From assembly GCA_021818715.1 (NCBI GenBank), contig JAKATN010000001.1:62001-126000 (forward strand): 64,000 nucleotides of DNA. Direction: 5' to 3'. Below the pieces are notes generated by a model. The model worked only from the letters and a program-made list of their open reading frames with translations. It made no database searches and was not told the origin of the DNA. The position numbers were made by a program, and so were the translations under genes. The stretch comes from Thermoplasmata archaeon. Its GTDB lineage: Archaea; Thermoplasmatota; Thermoplasmata; Thermoplasmatales; Thermoplasmataceae. Below, piece after piece: positions 37,934 through 47,298 of the stretch (position 1 is the stretch's first letter; each line of letters opens with the position of its first letter).

Positions 37934-39238
37934 ATGGTAAAGGAATGGAGCAAAAGCCTCCTTGCAATGATACTCGTGGGTGCACTCTCCGGGACAACGG
38001 CCATAATCACCACGAATCGTTTCCTAGCCACCTCCATTCTGTTTGTCGCATTCACGATCATCGCCCTTTACTCTCTTGACAGGGAAGGAAAATTCTCGGT
38101 GGGCGCAGTTTTTCCATCCAAGGCAAAGGCGGAGGATCCTATAGAGTTCACAATGCAGGCAAGGTCCGAATCAGGTTTCGGGTTCTATCTGGTTGAACTG
38201 CCACTTCCTGAAGCCTTCCTCCTGCGGGAAGGATCAAACATCCATGCGATTTTCAAGGGTTTCAGGAAAGGGTCCTGGAAATTTACATTCCGAGCCGCGG
38301 GGATGAGGCGTGGTACTTTTCTGCTCGACCATGTAAATTATACTTATTATCCCGCACTTGGGGTGATAAACAAAAAGGACGGAAAACTTGAGACAGGAGG
38401 GGAATTGGAGATTCTTCCCAAACTGAGCATTCCAAAACTCCGGGTTAAAAGATTAAAAAGCGAACAGGTCTCTCCGAAGAATTCGATCTCGAGAACTGGT
38501 CCGATTTCTTCTGATTTTGAGTCGGTGAGGGAATACCAGGCAGGAGATTCATACAGGAATATCAACTGGAAGGCAACCGCAAGAAATTCCTTCTCAAATC
38601 TCATGGTAAACCAGTACGAGAGGGAGGGTGAAAAGACATTAATTTACCTTCTGGACCGCAGCTTTCCCATGTCCAGGGGTACTGCGGAGGAGAACCCCCT
38701 TGAATACGGAATATCCTTCATATTTGCCCATTCTAGGGCACTAATGAAGGAAAACATAAACACAGGCTTCTGGACTGCACAGTCGGGCAGGGGATTTAGC
38801 AGCCAATCCGTCATGCCATCATCAGGGATAGAAAATGAGTACAGGTTTCGTAAGGCGCTATTGAGAACAGAACCACTGGCATCCAAATATGTCGTCTATC
38901 AGGTTGACCCAAAGTTCTTCACCGTTGTGAGGGAGACGAGAGCGACGGTGCTTTTCATAACATCAGTGTGGAAGGAGAATTACGAAGAACTTTCGCGCTT
39001 CATCAGACGGATACGGAAATATTCAGGAAATGTGCTGCTTGTCAATGTCTTATCTTCAGGGATCATCATGAAGCACATACTTTCCGGGATAGAGGCCTTC
39101 TATGGAAAAAAGACAGCGTTGAGAAATTCATCCAGGTTTCTGGAAGAACTGCCGCGTATCAGGAGAGTAGACTGGGACCCAATCAATGAACCGCTTGGAT
39201 ATCTTGTGGGTTCTGTGTCTATGGTGACGGGAATATGA
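37934..39238 (+). CDS. DUF58 (vWA-like) protein
   Basis: 434 residues. Two N-terminal hydrophobic helices (about 9-45), a beta-rich region, then the DUF58 signature FESVREYQAGDSYRNINWKATARN near residue 195, followed by the vWA-like domain with LIYLLDRSFPM (a MIDAS-like D-x-S). DUF58 proteins are the regular partners of MoxR ATPases. The stop overlaps the next start by 4 bases. Confidence 0.93.
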   Translation: MVKEWSKSLLAMILVGALSGTTAIITTNRFLATSILFVAFTIIALYSLDREGKFSVGAVFPSKAKAEDPIEFTMQARSESGFGFYLVELPLPEAFLLREGSNIHAIFKGFRKGSWKFTFRAAGMRRGTFLLDHVNYTYYPALGVINKKDGKLETGGELEILPKLSIPKLRVKRLKSEQVSPKNSISRTGPISSDFESVREYQAGDSYRNINWKATARNSFSNLMVNQYEREGEKTLIYLLDRSFPMSRGTAEENPLEYGISFIFAHSRALMKENINTGFWTAQSGRGFSSQSVMPSSGIENEYRFRKALLRTEPLASKYVVYQVDPKFFTVVRETRATVLFITSVWKENYEELSRFIRRIRKYSGNVLLVNVLSSGIIMKHILSGIEAFYGKKTALRNSSRFLEELPRIRRVDWDPINEPLGYLVGSVSMVTGI

Positions 39239-39816
39239 ACAGGCAGATGCTTTCACTGGTCTCCCTCATATTGATGATGCCTCCAGGACTGATACTTGCA
39301 GGCAGCGGGTATCCCCCAGCTATCATCGCCGGGATCACGGAAATCATATTTGCCGTTGCGGCGGGTATAATCCCATCAGAAAAGGGGGGCGGTTTTACAA
39401 TATTCCTTCCCTTTCTCATTCTTGCCGTGGCAATGGCCCTTTCTCAGGGGTATCTGCAGAGGCTGTTTGGCATTTCCCCTATTGTTCCGTCAATCTATGA
39501 GAATACCGTTGCATTCCTGATGGTCTTTGTCGTACTGGGCATTTTCCTCTCAATGACATCTGGCACGAGCAAATCCATGGCCATTTCATTCAGGCAGTCT
39601 GGATTCGATGAGAAGGAATACAAATCAGCTCTGTCATCGTTCAACTCGAACGCAGCCATTCTTGGGTTCGGAATGCTATTTCTATCCATAGCTGCATACA
39701 TTGCTGTTTCCCTGCTGCCGGAACTAAACATAGGATTTTTCCCGGCCGTCATTGCCTTTGGGGTAGTTTACCTCTTAATATTCAGGGCTATATTTTCACA
39801 AAAAAGGCAGATCTGA
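39235..39816 (+). CDS. membrane protein, last gene of the MoxR operon
   Basis: 193 residues with five or six hydrophobic segments (LVSLILMMPPGLILAGSG, IIAGITEIIFAVAAGI, FLPFLILAVAMAL, AFLMVFVVLGIFL, AILGFGMLFLSIAAYIAVS, FFPAVIAFGVVYLLIF). No soluble domain and no recognised family. Translationally coupled to DUF58 (ATGA). It converges on rpoK with a 6-base gap. Confidence 0.7.
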   Translation: MNRQMLSLVSLILMMPPGLILAGSGYPPAIIAGITEIIFAVAAGIIPSEKGGGFTIFLPFLILAVAMALSQGYLQRLFGISPIVPSIYENTVAFLMVFVVLGIFLSMTSGTSKSMAISFRQSGFDEKEYKSALSSFNSNAAILGFGMLFLSIAAYIAVSLLPELNIGFFPAVIAFGVVYLLIFRAIFSQKRQI

Positions 39817-39822
39817 AAAGGT

Positions 39823-39999
39823 TTATTTCCTGGTTCTCTTGATGGTGATCGGTACCAGCCCGTTTTCAAATTCATGCATCGCTATATCGACTGGATCGAT
39901 CATTGTTGAAGGCACGTCAATTATTACCGGAGCGCCCATAGATATCTGGAGAGCCCTTGCACCTATAATCCTAGCTTTTTCAAATTTAGTAAGGGCCAT
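39823..39999 (-). CDS. rpoK: DNA-directed RNA polymerase subunit K (Rpb6/omega)
   Basis: 58 residues from ATG 39999: [28 protein letters not shown] then [22 protein letters not shown], the compact archaeal RpoK that stabilises the polymerase largest subunit. A longer open frame reaches back to 40059, but the family sequence begins at the internal Met. A TATA-like TTTTATTA lies about 25 bases upstream on the minus strand, supporting that start. Single gene, not in the usual ribosomal-protein context. Confidence 0.92.
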   Translation of the reverse strand: MALTKFEKARIIGARALQISMGAPVIIDVPSTMIDPVDIAMHEFENGLVPITIKRTRK

Positions 40000-40383
40000 A
40001 ATGCTCAGCAAAACGATACGATAATAAAACCTCCTATTAATATGTTGCTGCCGGCACAAAAAGATACGCAGGTCGTCTCATCATTATCAATTCCTGAAGG
40101 GAATCAAAGGTATCTAGAGGCTACTGGACAATCTATTGCCTTTCGAATAGTTGATTCCTCCCGCCATCGCTCTAGGATCGTGAAGACCATCCGGCAGTCA
40201 AATTAGGAAATGTATTGCCGGCAATTAATCCGCGTTTTCTTATCAGGCTGACTTGCTTTTGGAAGCAATTCAGGCAGTGCGAAATCTGGCAATACAGCGA
40301 CCGAAAATCTTAACGAAAGAGACAGTTGAATTCTTACTATGTAATAGCACGTTTTAATAACAATACCTGCGTTACGATTCTGT
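40000..40383. other. divergent intergenic region, possible 54-codon ORF
   Basis: About 380 bases. Left end: TATA for rpoK (minus strand). Right end: ACGTTTTAATAAC (about 40350-40362), TATA-like, about 25 bases before ATG 40384. Between them is a 54-codon frame on the plus strand (ATG 40042 to TAG 40204-40206) with no recognisable product and no clear promoter; it is probably chance. Confidence 0.4.
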
Positions 40384-41088
40384 ATGTACAATTATGTACT
40401 TATCCCGGGCGCATGGCTGGGCGGCTGGGTCTGGAGCAAGGTGGATCCATTTCTGGTAAGGAAGGGAAATAGCGTGTTCCCTATTACTCTTACAGGGATG
40501 GGGGATAGAATTCACCTCGCAAGACCTGAGATCGGAATGGATACCGCAATAGATGATGTCCTGAATGTGGTGAAATTCAACGACCTGGATGACATTGTAC
40601 TTGTTGGACATAGTTTCGCGGGTAAGGTCGCAGCAGCTGTTGCAGACAGGATACCTGAAAAGATCAGGTTAACCGTCTATCTGGACTCCTTCAGGCCAGC
40701 TGATACGAGAGAGCCGCAGGGAAGTTTTGATCCAACGGAGGAATTCGGCCCCCTTCCGAAAGGATCGTTCAGCGTTCCTTTCTCGGAAAAAGTGCTAGAA
40801 AGTATTGGAAAGGACGTTACTGGCGAGAACAGAAAATGGATGCTTGATAAATCCACACCATGGCCTATAAGATTTGCCCTCGACCCTATCGTACTTTCCA
40901 GATCTACCAGCAATAGCAGGGTTGCCTACGTCTTTTGTACACAGACGGGTGACCCGGTGGACGAAATAATTCAGGGTAAATGGGGCAAGTTGCTTGGCCC
41001 ATACCGCATAATGGACACCGGGCATTATCCCATGGTTACAAAACCCGGGGAACTCGCAAAACATCTTCTGGAATTTTCAGAAATTTGA
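40384..41088 (+). CDS. alpha/beta hydrolase (esterase-like)
   Basis: 234 residues. N-terminal YVLIPGAWLGGWVW (the HG-type oxyanion region appears as PGAWLGG), the nucleophile elbow VGHSFAG (Ser near residue 80), a probable catalytic Asp in the YVFCTQTGDPVDE segment, and the terminal histidine in DTGHYPMVTKP. This resembles the small methyl-ester/salicylate-esterase and hydroxynitrile-lyase-like branch, in which the second residues of the oxyanion motif vary. Substrate unknown. TATA-like box upstream, probably leaderless; monocistronic. Confidence 0.85.
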   Translation: MYNYVLIPGAWLGGWVWSKVDPFLVRKGNSVFPITLTGMGDRIHLARPEIGMDTAIDDVLNVVKFNDLDDIVLVGHSFAGKVAAAVADRIPEKIRLTVYLDSFRPADTREPQGSFDPTEEFGPLPKGSFSVPFSEKVLESIGKDVTGENRKWMLDKSTPWPIRFALDPIVLSRSTSNSRVAYVFCTQTGDPVDEIIQGKWGKLLGPYRIMDTGHYPMVTKPGELAKHLLEFSEI

Positions 41089-41746
41089 CGCTGGATAATT
41101 CTTTCCATGGGAATTTCAGGGCCCCATAGTCTCATCCCTGAAGGCGATGATCCAAGGAAGTTTTGCAGACCAACGTGACCACAAATACTGCCCAGAATCT
41201 CCTTTCCGAATAACAAGGGAAAAACCGGGTCTAGGCCATCAGTGCTCAGCCCCTATAGACTCTACGATGGAATGGTGATATCTATCGCAATACTGGCAAA
41301 CGACAGCTTAATCATTTGTTACCTGGATTTTGACATGAGTGTGAATAAATCACTAGGAATCAGCAACATTCACTTTATAGAGTCAGGTCTCACAAAGGAT
41401 TTGCTGCTACACAATCGATTCTGTTCACATAAGACGATCCCAGGTAACGATTCATCAAACAACACGACTGGAAATCAAATGTCATCGGGATGCTAAAACG
41501 AATTGCGATACCGTTCGCGAACCAGGTTGCCCTGATGAGTTCTTATCCCCTACTTGAGATTGCTTCGGCAGCATCGCAATTCCCTTATTACTGCGGTTAT
41601 ACTGTTCCTGAGGAGAAATGTCCGGTATTGTTCCATAAAGGAAAGATGCCAATTCGCCTATTTTAAACGGCACACCCATATTCCGCTGTTCAGCGTCATC
41701 AACTATATTATATAGATAAAGTTGCTAGCTGCCATAGGGTTCTTAT
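41089..41746. other. large gene-poor gap before the S53 protease
   Basis: About 660 bases. Short open frames on both strands (for example 41242-41496 plus, 41482-41679 minus) have no recognisable products, promoters or ribosome sites. The right end has a strong TATA region, TATATTATATAG (41703-41714), about 35 bases before ATG 41747. No tRNA, repeat or known RNA fold identified. Confidence 0.45.
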
Positions 41747-44059
41747 ATGGGCTACTCAACCTTGAAAGGTATTGCTGCAATAGTCGTGGCGATTGCTGTT
41801 GTTACAATGTCGCTGACCACCGTTTCGTCTGCAGATCCCAGCGGTAGCGCAGGCACTTCGGGGTTTAACATCAACACGCCGGTTCATATAGCGGCATTTA
41901 ACCATTATTCACCTTCGTGGAAATCTACGATTTCCGGAGATCCAACGATTATAGGCCCCCCGATTCTCGGCGGCCAGAATATTAGCGTATTACTGAGTCT
42001 GTATCCTTCGAACCTCTCAGAGCTGACCTATTTCCTGTCAGGTATTAGCAACCCCATATCGGGTTTTTATCACCACTATCTCAGCCAGGCACAGTTCATT
42101 GCACAGTATTCACCTTCACCCCTGGTATATTCCTACCTGGAGAAGTATTATGCAGGGAAAGGGCTCACAATTACAACCTACAAAGACAGAATGACAATGG
42201 GCATCTCGGGAACACCTGAGGAAATCGGCAGTGCATTCAACACAACAATCGTCCAGTATTCTTATAGGGGGCTATCATTCTATGGCCCAACTGCCTCGCC
42301 GGGCATACCATCTGCAGTGATGAAATACGTCGCGGATCTGAAGGGTTTTTCTGACTTTTCAAGGTACATCATTTCTACCCATTCGGGATCGGTTTATTCC
42401 GCGGGCGGTGCCACATCTGCGGGCTCTTATAACGGGTACCTGCTTCCTGCCACATACGATGGTCTTCAGCTGATCTTCGGCCCTGATACGCAGATGGCCT
42501 ATCAGGAACAACCTCTGCTCAGTCAATACGGATATCCTACGGGGCAGTCTGAGGCAACGATCCTCTGGAGCGGTCAATATACGGGAAGCACCACTAACAC
42601 GCCATTTGGAACACTCAACCAGGACCAGTACGTTGGTCCATTCGTGTATGCGGATATATATTCGTACTACAATGAAACACTCCCTTCCGGGCAGCCTCAC
42701 AGCACTGTGGTTGCCGTTCCGCTGAACGGTGCACCTTCTCCCGGGCCATTTGCGTCTTATGATTCAACTGGAGCAACACTGGAAAATACGCTGGACCTGG
42801 AAATGCTGGGCAGCACCGCACCAGGATCGACAATTTATAACGTATATTGGAACGTGCCGACCATCAGCGGCCTGGACTCAGCGTTTTCCTATATCCTGAA
42901 TTCTCTTCCCAGCGTTTCTGTCATCTCCAACTCATGGGGATCAGGCGACCAGAATGATACTGCCTGGTATAACAACCTCATGGAGGCCCAGGCAAGGGGA
43001 ATAACCGTACTTGTGGCAAGCGGAGACTCGGGAGACAATACCGGCAGTTCGAAGGCATTCAACACTCTGCTATGGTATCCTGCCACAATGGCATACGATT
43101 CCTTCGGAGATATAGCAGTTGGGGGCACGAATCTTTCGCTGACCAACACACTGGCCATAGAAAGGCAGTCCAACTGGTATATCCCTAAATCTGAAACCGC
43201 CCTTGGTGGGCCCTTGGGTACGACATCTGGAGTCAGTAACGTGACCAGTGAGCCGTCATGGCAGAAGGACACATCGGCAAACGTTCAGATTTCGAACAAT
43301 GCGTACAATAACCACGGCAGGGGGGTACCGGATATCTCCGCTGTAGCGAACAACACCTTGATAACCATTAGCGTGGAGGGAAACCGTTATTATGCTACAA
43401 ATGCAACCAGCGGCAACCCGTTCTATTACGTTTTCGGTACCAGCGTTGCCTGCCCGGTAGTCGCAGGAATAATATCAGAAATCGATCACGTCCTCCTGAA
43501 GGAGGGCCAGCCGATTCTGGGTTTTGCGGATCCCACAATTTACAATCTGGGTAACCTAGAGTATTCCACCAACCCCCCACATGGAACAATGCCATTTTCT
43601 CCGGTGCTTTACGGACATAACGCGATCTATTCTGCCGCGTATGGATATACTCTCCTGAATGGGTGGGGAACTATCAACGCCTATAACTTCACGACCTCGA
43701 ACGAACTGCTCAAAACCTACAACGTGACATTCTATGAAAAGGGGCTCAAAAACGGTACCTCATGGCAAGTGACGATCAACGGGACCTCGTACCAGTCATC
43801 CAACATAACACTTACAGTACTGCTTCCGAATGGAACATACTCGTACACTGCCAGTGCCTCCTCCTACACATTTTCCAGTAATTCCACCACATTTCTGGTT
43901 AACGGAGGCAGCGTTTCGATCACCGTGAATTTCACTGCCCAGCCTGCTGGTTCTCCCATTGAGGCAATCATCATCTTAGGGGTTATTCTCGTGGTCATAC
44001 TTGCAATAGTTGGCGCACTGGCTTCCGCGTCGAGAAAGAGGAAGGGAAATGAACCGTGA
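41747..44059 (+). CDS. secreted, membrane-anchored S53 (sedolisin/kumamolisin-type) protease
   Basis: 770 residues. Signal peptide (about 1-29, GIAAIVVAIAVVTMSL). A pro-domain of the kumamolisin activation type (about 70-215, HYLSQAQFIAQYSPS through YVADLKGF). Then the catalytic domain, with Glu346 and Asp350 in LENTLDLEM, SNSWGSG, the oxyanion Asp in VASGDSGDN, and nucleophile Ser566 in GTSVACPVVAG. The calcium-site end GYTLLNGWGTINAYNF follows. After it comes a Thr/Ser/Asn-rich beta domain with many N-x-S/T sites, then a C-terminal membrane helix (about 738-763) and a basic tail. S53 enzymes work at acid pH, fitting an acidophile that digests external protein. Confidence 0.93.
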   Translation: MGYSTLKGIAAIVVAIAVVTMSLTTVSSADPSGSAGTSGFNINTPVHIAAFNHYSPSWKSTISGDPTIIGPPILGGQNISVLLSLYPSNLSELTYFLSGISNPISGFYHHYLSQAQFIAQYSPSPLVYSYLEKYYAGKGLTITTYKDRMTMGISGTPEEIGSAFNTTIVQYSYRGLSFYGPTASPGIPSAVMKYVADLKGFSDFSRYIISTHSGSVYSAGGATSAGSYNGYLLPATYDGLQLIFGPDTQMAYQEQPLLSQYGYPTGQSEATILWSGQYTGSTTNTPFGTLNQDQYVGPFVYADIYSYYNETLPSGQPHSTVVAVPLNGAPSPGPFASYDSTGATLENTLDLEMLGSTAPGSTIYNVYWNVPTISGLDSAFSYILNSLPSVSVISNSWGSGDQNDTAWYNNLMEAQARGITVLVASGDSGDNTGSSKAFNTLLWYPATMAYDSFGDIAVGGTNLSLTNTLAIERQSNWYIPKSETALGGPLGTTSGVSNVTSEPSWQKDTSANVQISNNAYNNHGRGVPDISAVANNTLITISVEGNRYYATNATSGNPFYYVFGTSVACPVVAGIISEIDHVLLKEGQPILGFADPTIYNLGNLEYSTNPPHGTMPFSPVLYGHNAIYSAAYGYTLLNGWGTINAYNFTTSNELLKTYNVTFYEKGLKNGTSWQVTINGTSYQSSNITLTVLLPNGTYSYTASASSYTFSSNSTTFLVNGGSVSITVNFTAQPAGSPIEAIIILGVILVVILAIVGALASASRKRKGNEP

Positions 44060-44310
44060 TGTTTAGGCGGAGTCTTCCCATGCAGGAAGGCTAAAAACAA
44101 TGCGAATGGGCCGCCGGCAACAGGCGACCTTACATTCATTCTGCTCGTGTTGGATCGATCTCTTCGGAAGTGCTTTCAGTGGCAGATTCTCATAGTACAC
44201 GAAGAACGGCATAACTCAAACTCGATTACCTGTAAGCAGTGAAAAGTTTCACTCCATGCGGGGATCATGCCAATGCCTGGAACTCTGACTCCCGGGCCTG
44301 GAAAAAGACG

Positions 44311-44790
44311 TCAATGCAATATTTCCTTAAAAACGGCGTATATTTTGTCGTTGGGAAAGTGAATGCTCCTGGCGGCTTCCCCCTTTCTGTCCTTCATTAT
44401 CTCCTCTGTACTCCTGGATGCCCTCATTATGGAGAAATATACCCCTTTCCCGTTCCTCACAAACACCATGTCTCCAGGCCTTATGCTGCTGTCCATGGAA
44501 ACTATGCCAGCAGCGAAAAGATTCGCGCCATCCACCAGATGGGACACGGCCCCATCGTCAACCTCTATCCAGTTTCGTTTTGGCGGGTAGGCATTCAATG
44601 CCTGGAGGGACGGGAAGAAATTCTCTCCGCGGTACGCAAGAGGCTTGCCGTTGATCAGATAGAATTCGCCGTCCTTTCTTGTTTCAACCTCTATTTTGGA
44701 CTCCGTCAGGCCGCTCATTCCAAAACCTGTTACCATCTCGATTATCGCACTGCTCTCTTTTTTGGATACGAAGTGTCTTGACATCAACAT
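44311..44790 (-). CDS. archaeal PUA-domain RNA-binding protein (MCT-1-like)
   Basis: 159 residues. The N-terminal pre-PUA half (about 1-75) is followed by a PUA domain with WIEVDDGAVSHLVDGANLFAAGIVSMDSSIRPGDMVFVRNGKGVYFSIMRAS, close to the standard PUA pattern (GA-V--G---APGI). This is the family of archaeal proteins related to MCT-1/Tma20 and the N-terminus of eIF2D. It begins 3 bases after the stop of the unknown 464-residue gene in the secE-spt5 operon, so it is co-transcribed with transcription and secretion genes. RNA partner unknown. Confidence 0.85.
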   Translation of the reverse strand: MLMSRHFVSKKESSAIIEMVTGFGMSGLTESKIEVETRKDGEFYLINGKPLAYRGENFFPSLQALNAYPPKRNWIEVDDGAVSHLVDGANLFAAGIVSMDSSIRPGDMVFVRNGKGVYFSIMRASRSTEEIMKDRKGEAARSIHFPNDKIYAVFKEILH

Positions 44791-44793
44791 TCC

Positions 44794-46188
44794 TCAGATA
44801 TACGCCTTCAGGGAATCAAAGATACTACTGAATGCTTCTCCTCCCACCTTCAAGAGGTTTTCCACTATCGGCCTAATCTTCTCTCCCAGATCAACGGAAG
44901 CCCTTTCAAACATCCACTCCCTCCCCTTCAGCCCGTCGGTGGCCTCAAGGAAGGCATAACAGACGGCTTCAGACTTTGCCGAAAGTTTTATGGAAGAGAC
45001 AGCCTCCTTCACTGCAGCATCACGTCCATCAGCCCTGTATGCTTTGAGGAGCCTGAGCATAAGCGATGCGCCGTCCGACCAGGCGAGCACGTCAATGTCC
45101 GCAGTTACGTTCCTGGCCTGAAGCCTGTGCTGTAAGGTCTCAATCTGCTTTATCGGGTTTCCCTTCAGTCCATCCAATGTGGCGCCGGGAAACAGCGATC
45201 CAAGAATCTTCTCGGAATATTGGGGCCAGAGCAATTCGAGCAGTTTACCTATGCTGGGAGAGTCAAGCTTTATGCCTCCTCTCTCAACGATCAGAGGCAG
45301 AAGTATTCCCGTGTCAAAAGGGGCGACCTTGAATTCCTGCAGAAAGGCTTCAGCTGTATCGAATATCTTTTGCCCAATCACATAAGCGCCGCCTTTCATG
45401 GATGTATCGATGTGCTTCGTCCTTGCGGACCTGATAAATTCCCTATCTGTGATTTTTCCTGCAAAGTATTCAGCCAGGGCCTTTTCACGGGAGAGGTCTA
45501 CCCTGTCGCTGAATGAGAACTTGAAAGAAAAGTCCTTTATGGGATTCTTTGACAGGATGTGTTTCAGCACCTTGCTCAGTGAGCTCTCTGTGGAGCTTTC
45601 AAATATCCTCATAACCCTGTCCCCCAGGTAGAGGACATCAAAATAAAGTTCACCCGAACCTATTTGCACAGCATCTCCGGTCCCATAAGCGATCTTCTCA
45701 TCCTTCAGGCAGTCAGCAAAGAATTCCTGTCCCGGAGAGGAACCCTTGCACGATGCCAGGTAGTAGTTTGTCGAAGAGAAGACCCTCACGTCCCTGTTTG
45801 TGGCGAGCGAATAGAAAGCAAGCATCCTCCACATCGGGTTTATGGAGTTCTGTATGCCGGCAAGCACGGAAGGATCGGCATTTGCACGCTTTGCGTACTC
45901 CACGCTTCCGTACGCTGTGGTGAATATTCCCACCATCGGGACGGAATTGGATTCCAGTACTTCATGGGTTTCTGCCAGCCCCTTGAGGAACTGGTCAGAT
46001 GATCTGGAAAACTTGTCATAATCCTCAAGAGACTCTATTGCGCTTAGTTTCTTCCGATAAGACGCGAAGGGACAGAACATCCCACCGTCAATGCAGTCAG
46101 GAACGAGCTTGGATGGCTCGCTCAGGGCACTCTCAATCCTCGCAAGAAGTTCATTCTGTTCCTTCTTTGACTTGGACTTAAGCTTCAT
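44794..46188 (-). CDS. unrecognised 464-residue protein in the secE-spt5 operon
   Basis: 464 residues, no family recognised. Mostly alpha-helical, soluble, with no membrane span. An N-terminal Cys pair in VPDCIDGGMFCPFAS (near residues 31-41) could bind a metal or cluster. The middle has a strand-rich stretch (ELYFDVLYLGDRVMRIFESS), and the second half is helical with repeated Leu-rich helices (GKLLELLWPQYSEKILGSLFPG). It starts 5 bases after the spt5 stop and is followed by the PUA gene after 3 bases. In other archaea, ribosomal proteins L11 and L1 usually occupy this operon slot, so this gene may act in transcription, RNA binding or translation; inference from position only. Confidence 0.75.
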   Translation of the reverse strand: MKLKSKSKKEQNELLARIESALSEPSKLVPDCIDGGMFCPFASYRKKLSAIESLEDYDKFSRSSDQFLKGLAETHEVLESNSVPMVGIFTTAYGSVEYAKRANADPSVLAGIQNSINPMWRMLAFYSLATNRDVRVFSSTNYYLASCKGSSPGQEFFADCLKDEKIAYGTGDAVQIGSGELYFDVLYLGDRVMRIFESSTESSLSKVLKHILSKNPIKDFSFKFSFSDRVDLSREKALAEYFAGKITDREFIRSARTKHIDTSMKGGAYVIGQKIFDTAEAFLQEFKVAPFDTGILLPLIVERGGIKLDSPSIGKLLELLWPQYSEKILGSLFPGATLDGLKGNPIKQIETLQHRLQARNVTADIDVLAWSDGASLMLRLLKAYRADGRDAAVKEAVSSIKLSAKSEAVCYAFLEATDGLKGREWMFERASVDLGEKIRPIVENLLKVGGEAFSSIFDSLKAYI

Positions 46189-46193
46189 CTGCT

Positions 46194-47069
46194 CTAACGC
46201 CTGTCCAGCACTCTCAGGGCCTCCGCCCTCACCGTAACCGGAATGGGTATCATGGACTCGACAAGCTGGACAGTCACCTCTTCCTTTGCTTTGTCTATAG
46301 ACATTATTTTTGCCTTCTCCCCCTTGAATGGTCCATCAATGAGTTCAACAAACGATCCAAGTTCAAGCCCAGAAACTGCAGGCTTTGGAGTGAGGTAATG
46401 GGAAATTTCCTCGAATTTTATGTCACCTTCAACAATCCCCTTGAAGCCCTTGATGCCCTTGGCGATAAACCCGACCCTGTCAGGATGCATTGTTTCAACG
46501 AAAACATACCCTCTAAGGTCCTTTGGCGACACTATGCTCATTATCTCATTCTCAGGGTCAGGTGTGCCCGTAATCCTTCTCTCATCCATGTCCTTGTAGC
46601 TCTTGTTTGATAAATCCATGGATACCTGAAGCTCATTTCCTACGGTAGTCTTCATTGCTATGAAGACAGGCATCAGGGTGACAGATATTGTTCCCTTTTC
46701 AGCGTTGAGGCCGTCCTTCGATTCAACAAAGTAATCCAGCTTCATCGAATCCCCCTTGAATCCTCCCCTGGGTGTCTTGATGATGAGGGAAAGCGTTTCG
46801 AGATCGTCCCCCTTCACGCTGAATTCCAAATTCATCGATTTTGGCTCCACAGATGAGGAGTTGATCTCTGCAGCCTTCTTCCCTTCAATTGATATTCCCC
46901 ACTCTATCAACCCCTCCTTCTGCTGGAAAGAGGTGGAAATTGCGATCTTGAAGTCCCTTTCCTTTGCATGGGTATTCTTTATCGAGATCGGGATGGTGAG
47001 AGTCCTGCCGCATCCGGCTATGATATCGTCTGATCCGACGCTGATCCATTCATTCAAAGTCTTTTCCAT
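46194..47069 (-). CDS. spt5: Spt5/NusG transcription factor with an N-terminal extension
   Basis: 291 residues, about twice the usual archaeal Spt5. The C-terminal 140 residues are standard: the NGN domain (about 150-235, IMSIVSPKDLRGYVFVETMHPDRVGFIAKGIKGFKG) that closes the polymerase cleft with Spt4, and the KOW domain (about 238-285, GSFVELIDGPFKGEKAKIMSIDKAKEEVTVQL). The first 140 residues form an additional strand-rich domain (LTIPISIKNTHAKERDFKIAIS through KGTISVTLMP), resembling a CARDB-like beta-sandwich, of unknown role. It follows secE after 10 bases, the usual archaeal order. Confidence 0.92.
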   Translation of the reverse strand: MEKTLNEWISVGSDDIIAGCGRTLTIPISIKNTHAKERDFKIAISTSFQQKEGLIEWGISIEGKKAAEINSSSVEPKSMNLEFSVKGDDLETLSLIIKTPRGGFKGDSMKLDYFVESKDGLNAEKGTISVTLMPVFIAMKTTVGNELQVSMDLSNKSYKDMDERRITGTPDPENEIMSIVSPKDLRGYVFVETMHPDRVGFIAKGIKGFKGIVEGDIKFEEISHYLTPKPAVSGLELGSFVELIDGPFKGEKAKIMSIDKAKEEVTVQLVESMIPIPVTVRAEALRVLDRR

Positions 47070-47079
47070 AAATCTGCAC

Positions 47080-47298
47080 CTACTGGAGGCCAGTATAGAG
47101 GGTTATAAGATAGATGACAAACCCAAGAACCCCAAGGAATATGATGCCCATCCCGGTAATAAATAATATCTTCACGTATTCCTGACTCGTAGGCTTTCTT
47201 GCCATTTTCAGTATTCTGGCATACTTTCCCTTGCCTATGTTGGAAAACCTTCTTTCAACCTTCTTCTGAACATCCAGAAGAGAATCTTCTATTGCCAT
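47080..47298 (-). CDS. secE: protein translocase subunit SecE (Sec61 gamma)
   Basis: 72 residues. An amphipathic N-terminal helix (QKKVERRFSNIGKGKYARILKMARKPTSQEYVKI), then one membrane span (ILFITGMGIIFLGVLGFVIYLI). The KPT--EY motif before the span is the SecE/Sec61-gamma signature. It clamps the two halves of SecY. First gene of the secE-spt5 operon. Confidence 0.93.
   Translation of the reverse strand: MAIEDSLLDVQKKVERRFSNIGKGKYARILKMARKPTSQEYVKILFITGMGIIFLGVLGFVIYLITLYTGLQ

Noticed and set aside
41242-41679. Two short frames in the gap before the S53 protease
   Set aside because: No promoter, ribosome site or recognisable protein pattern; kept only as intergenic.
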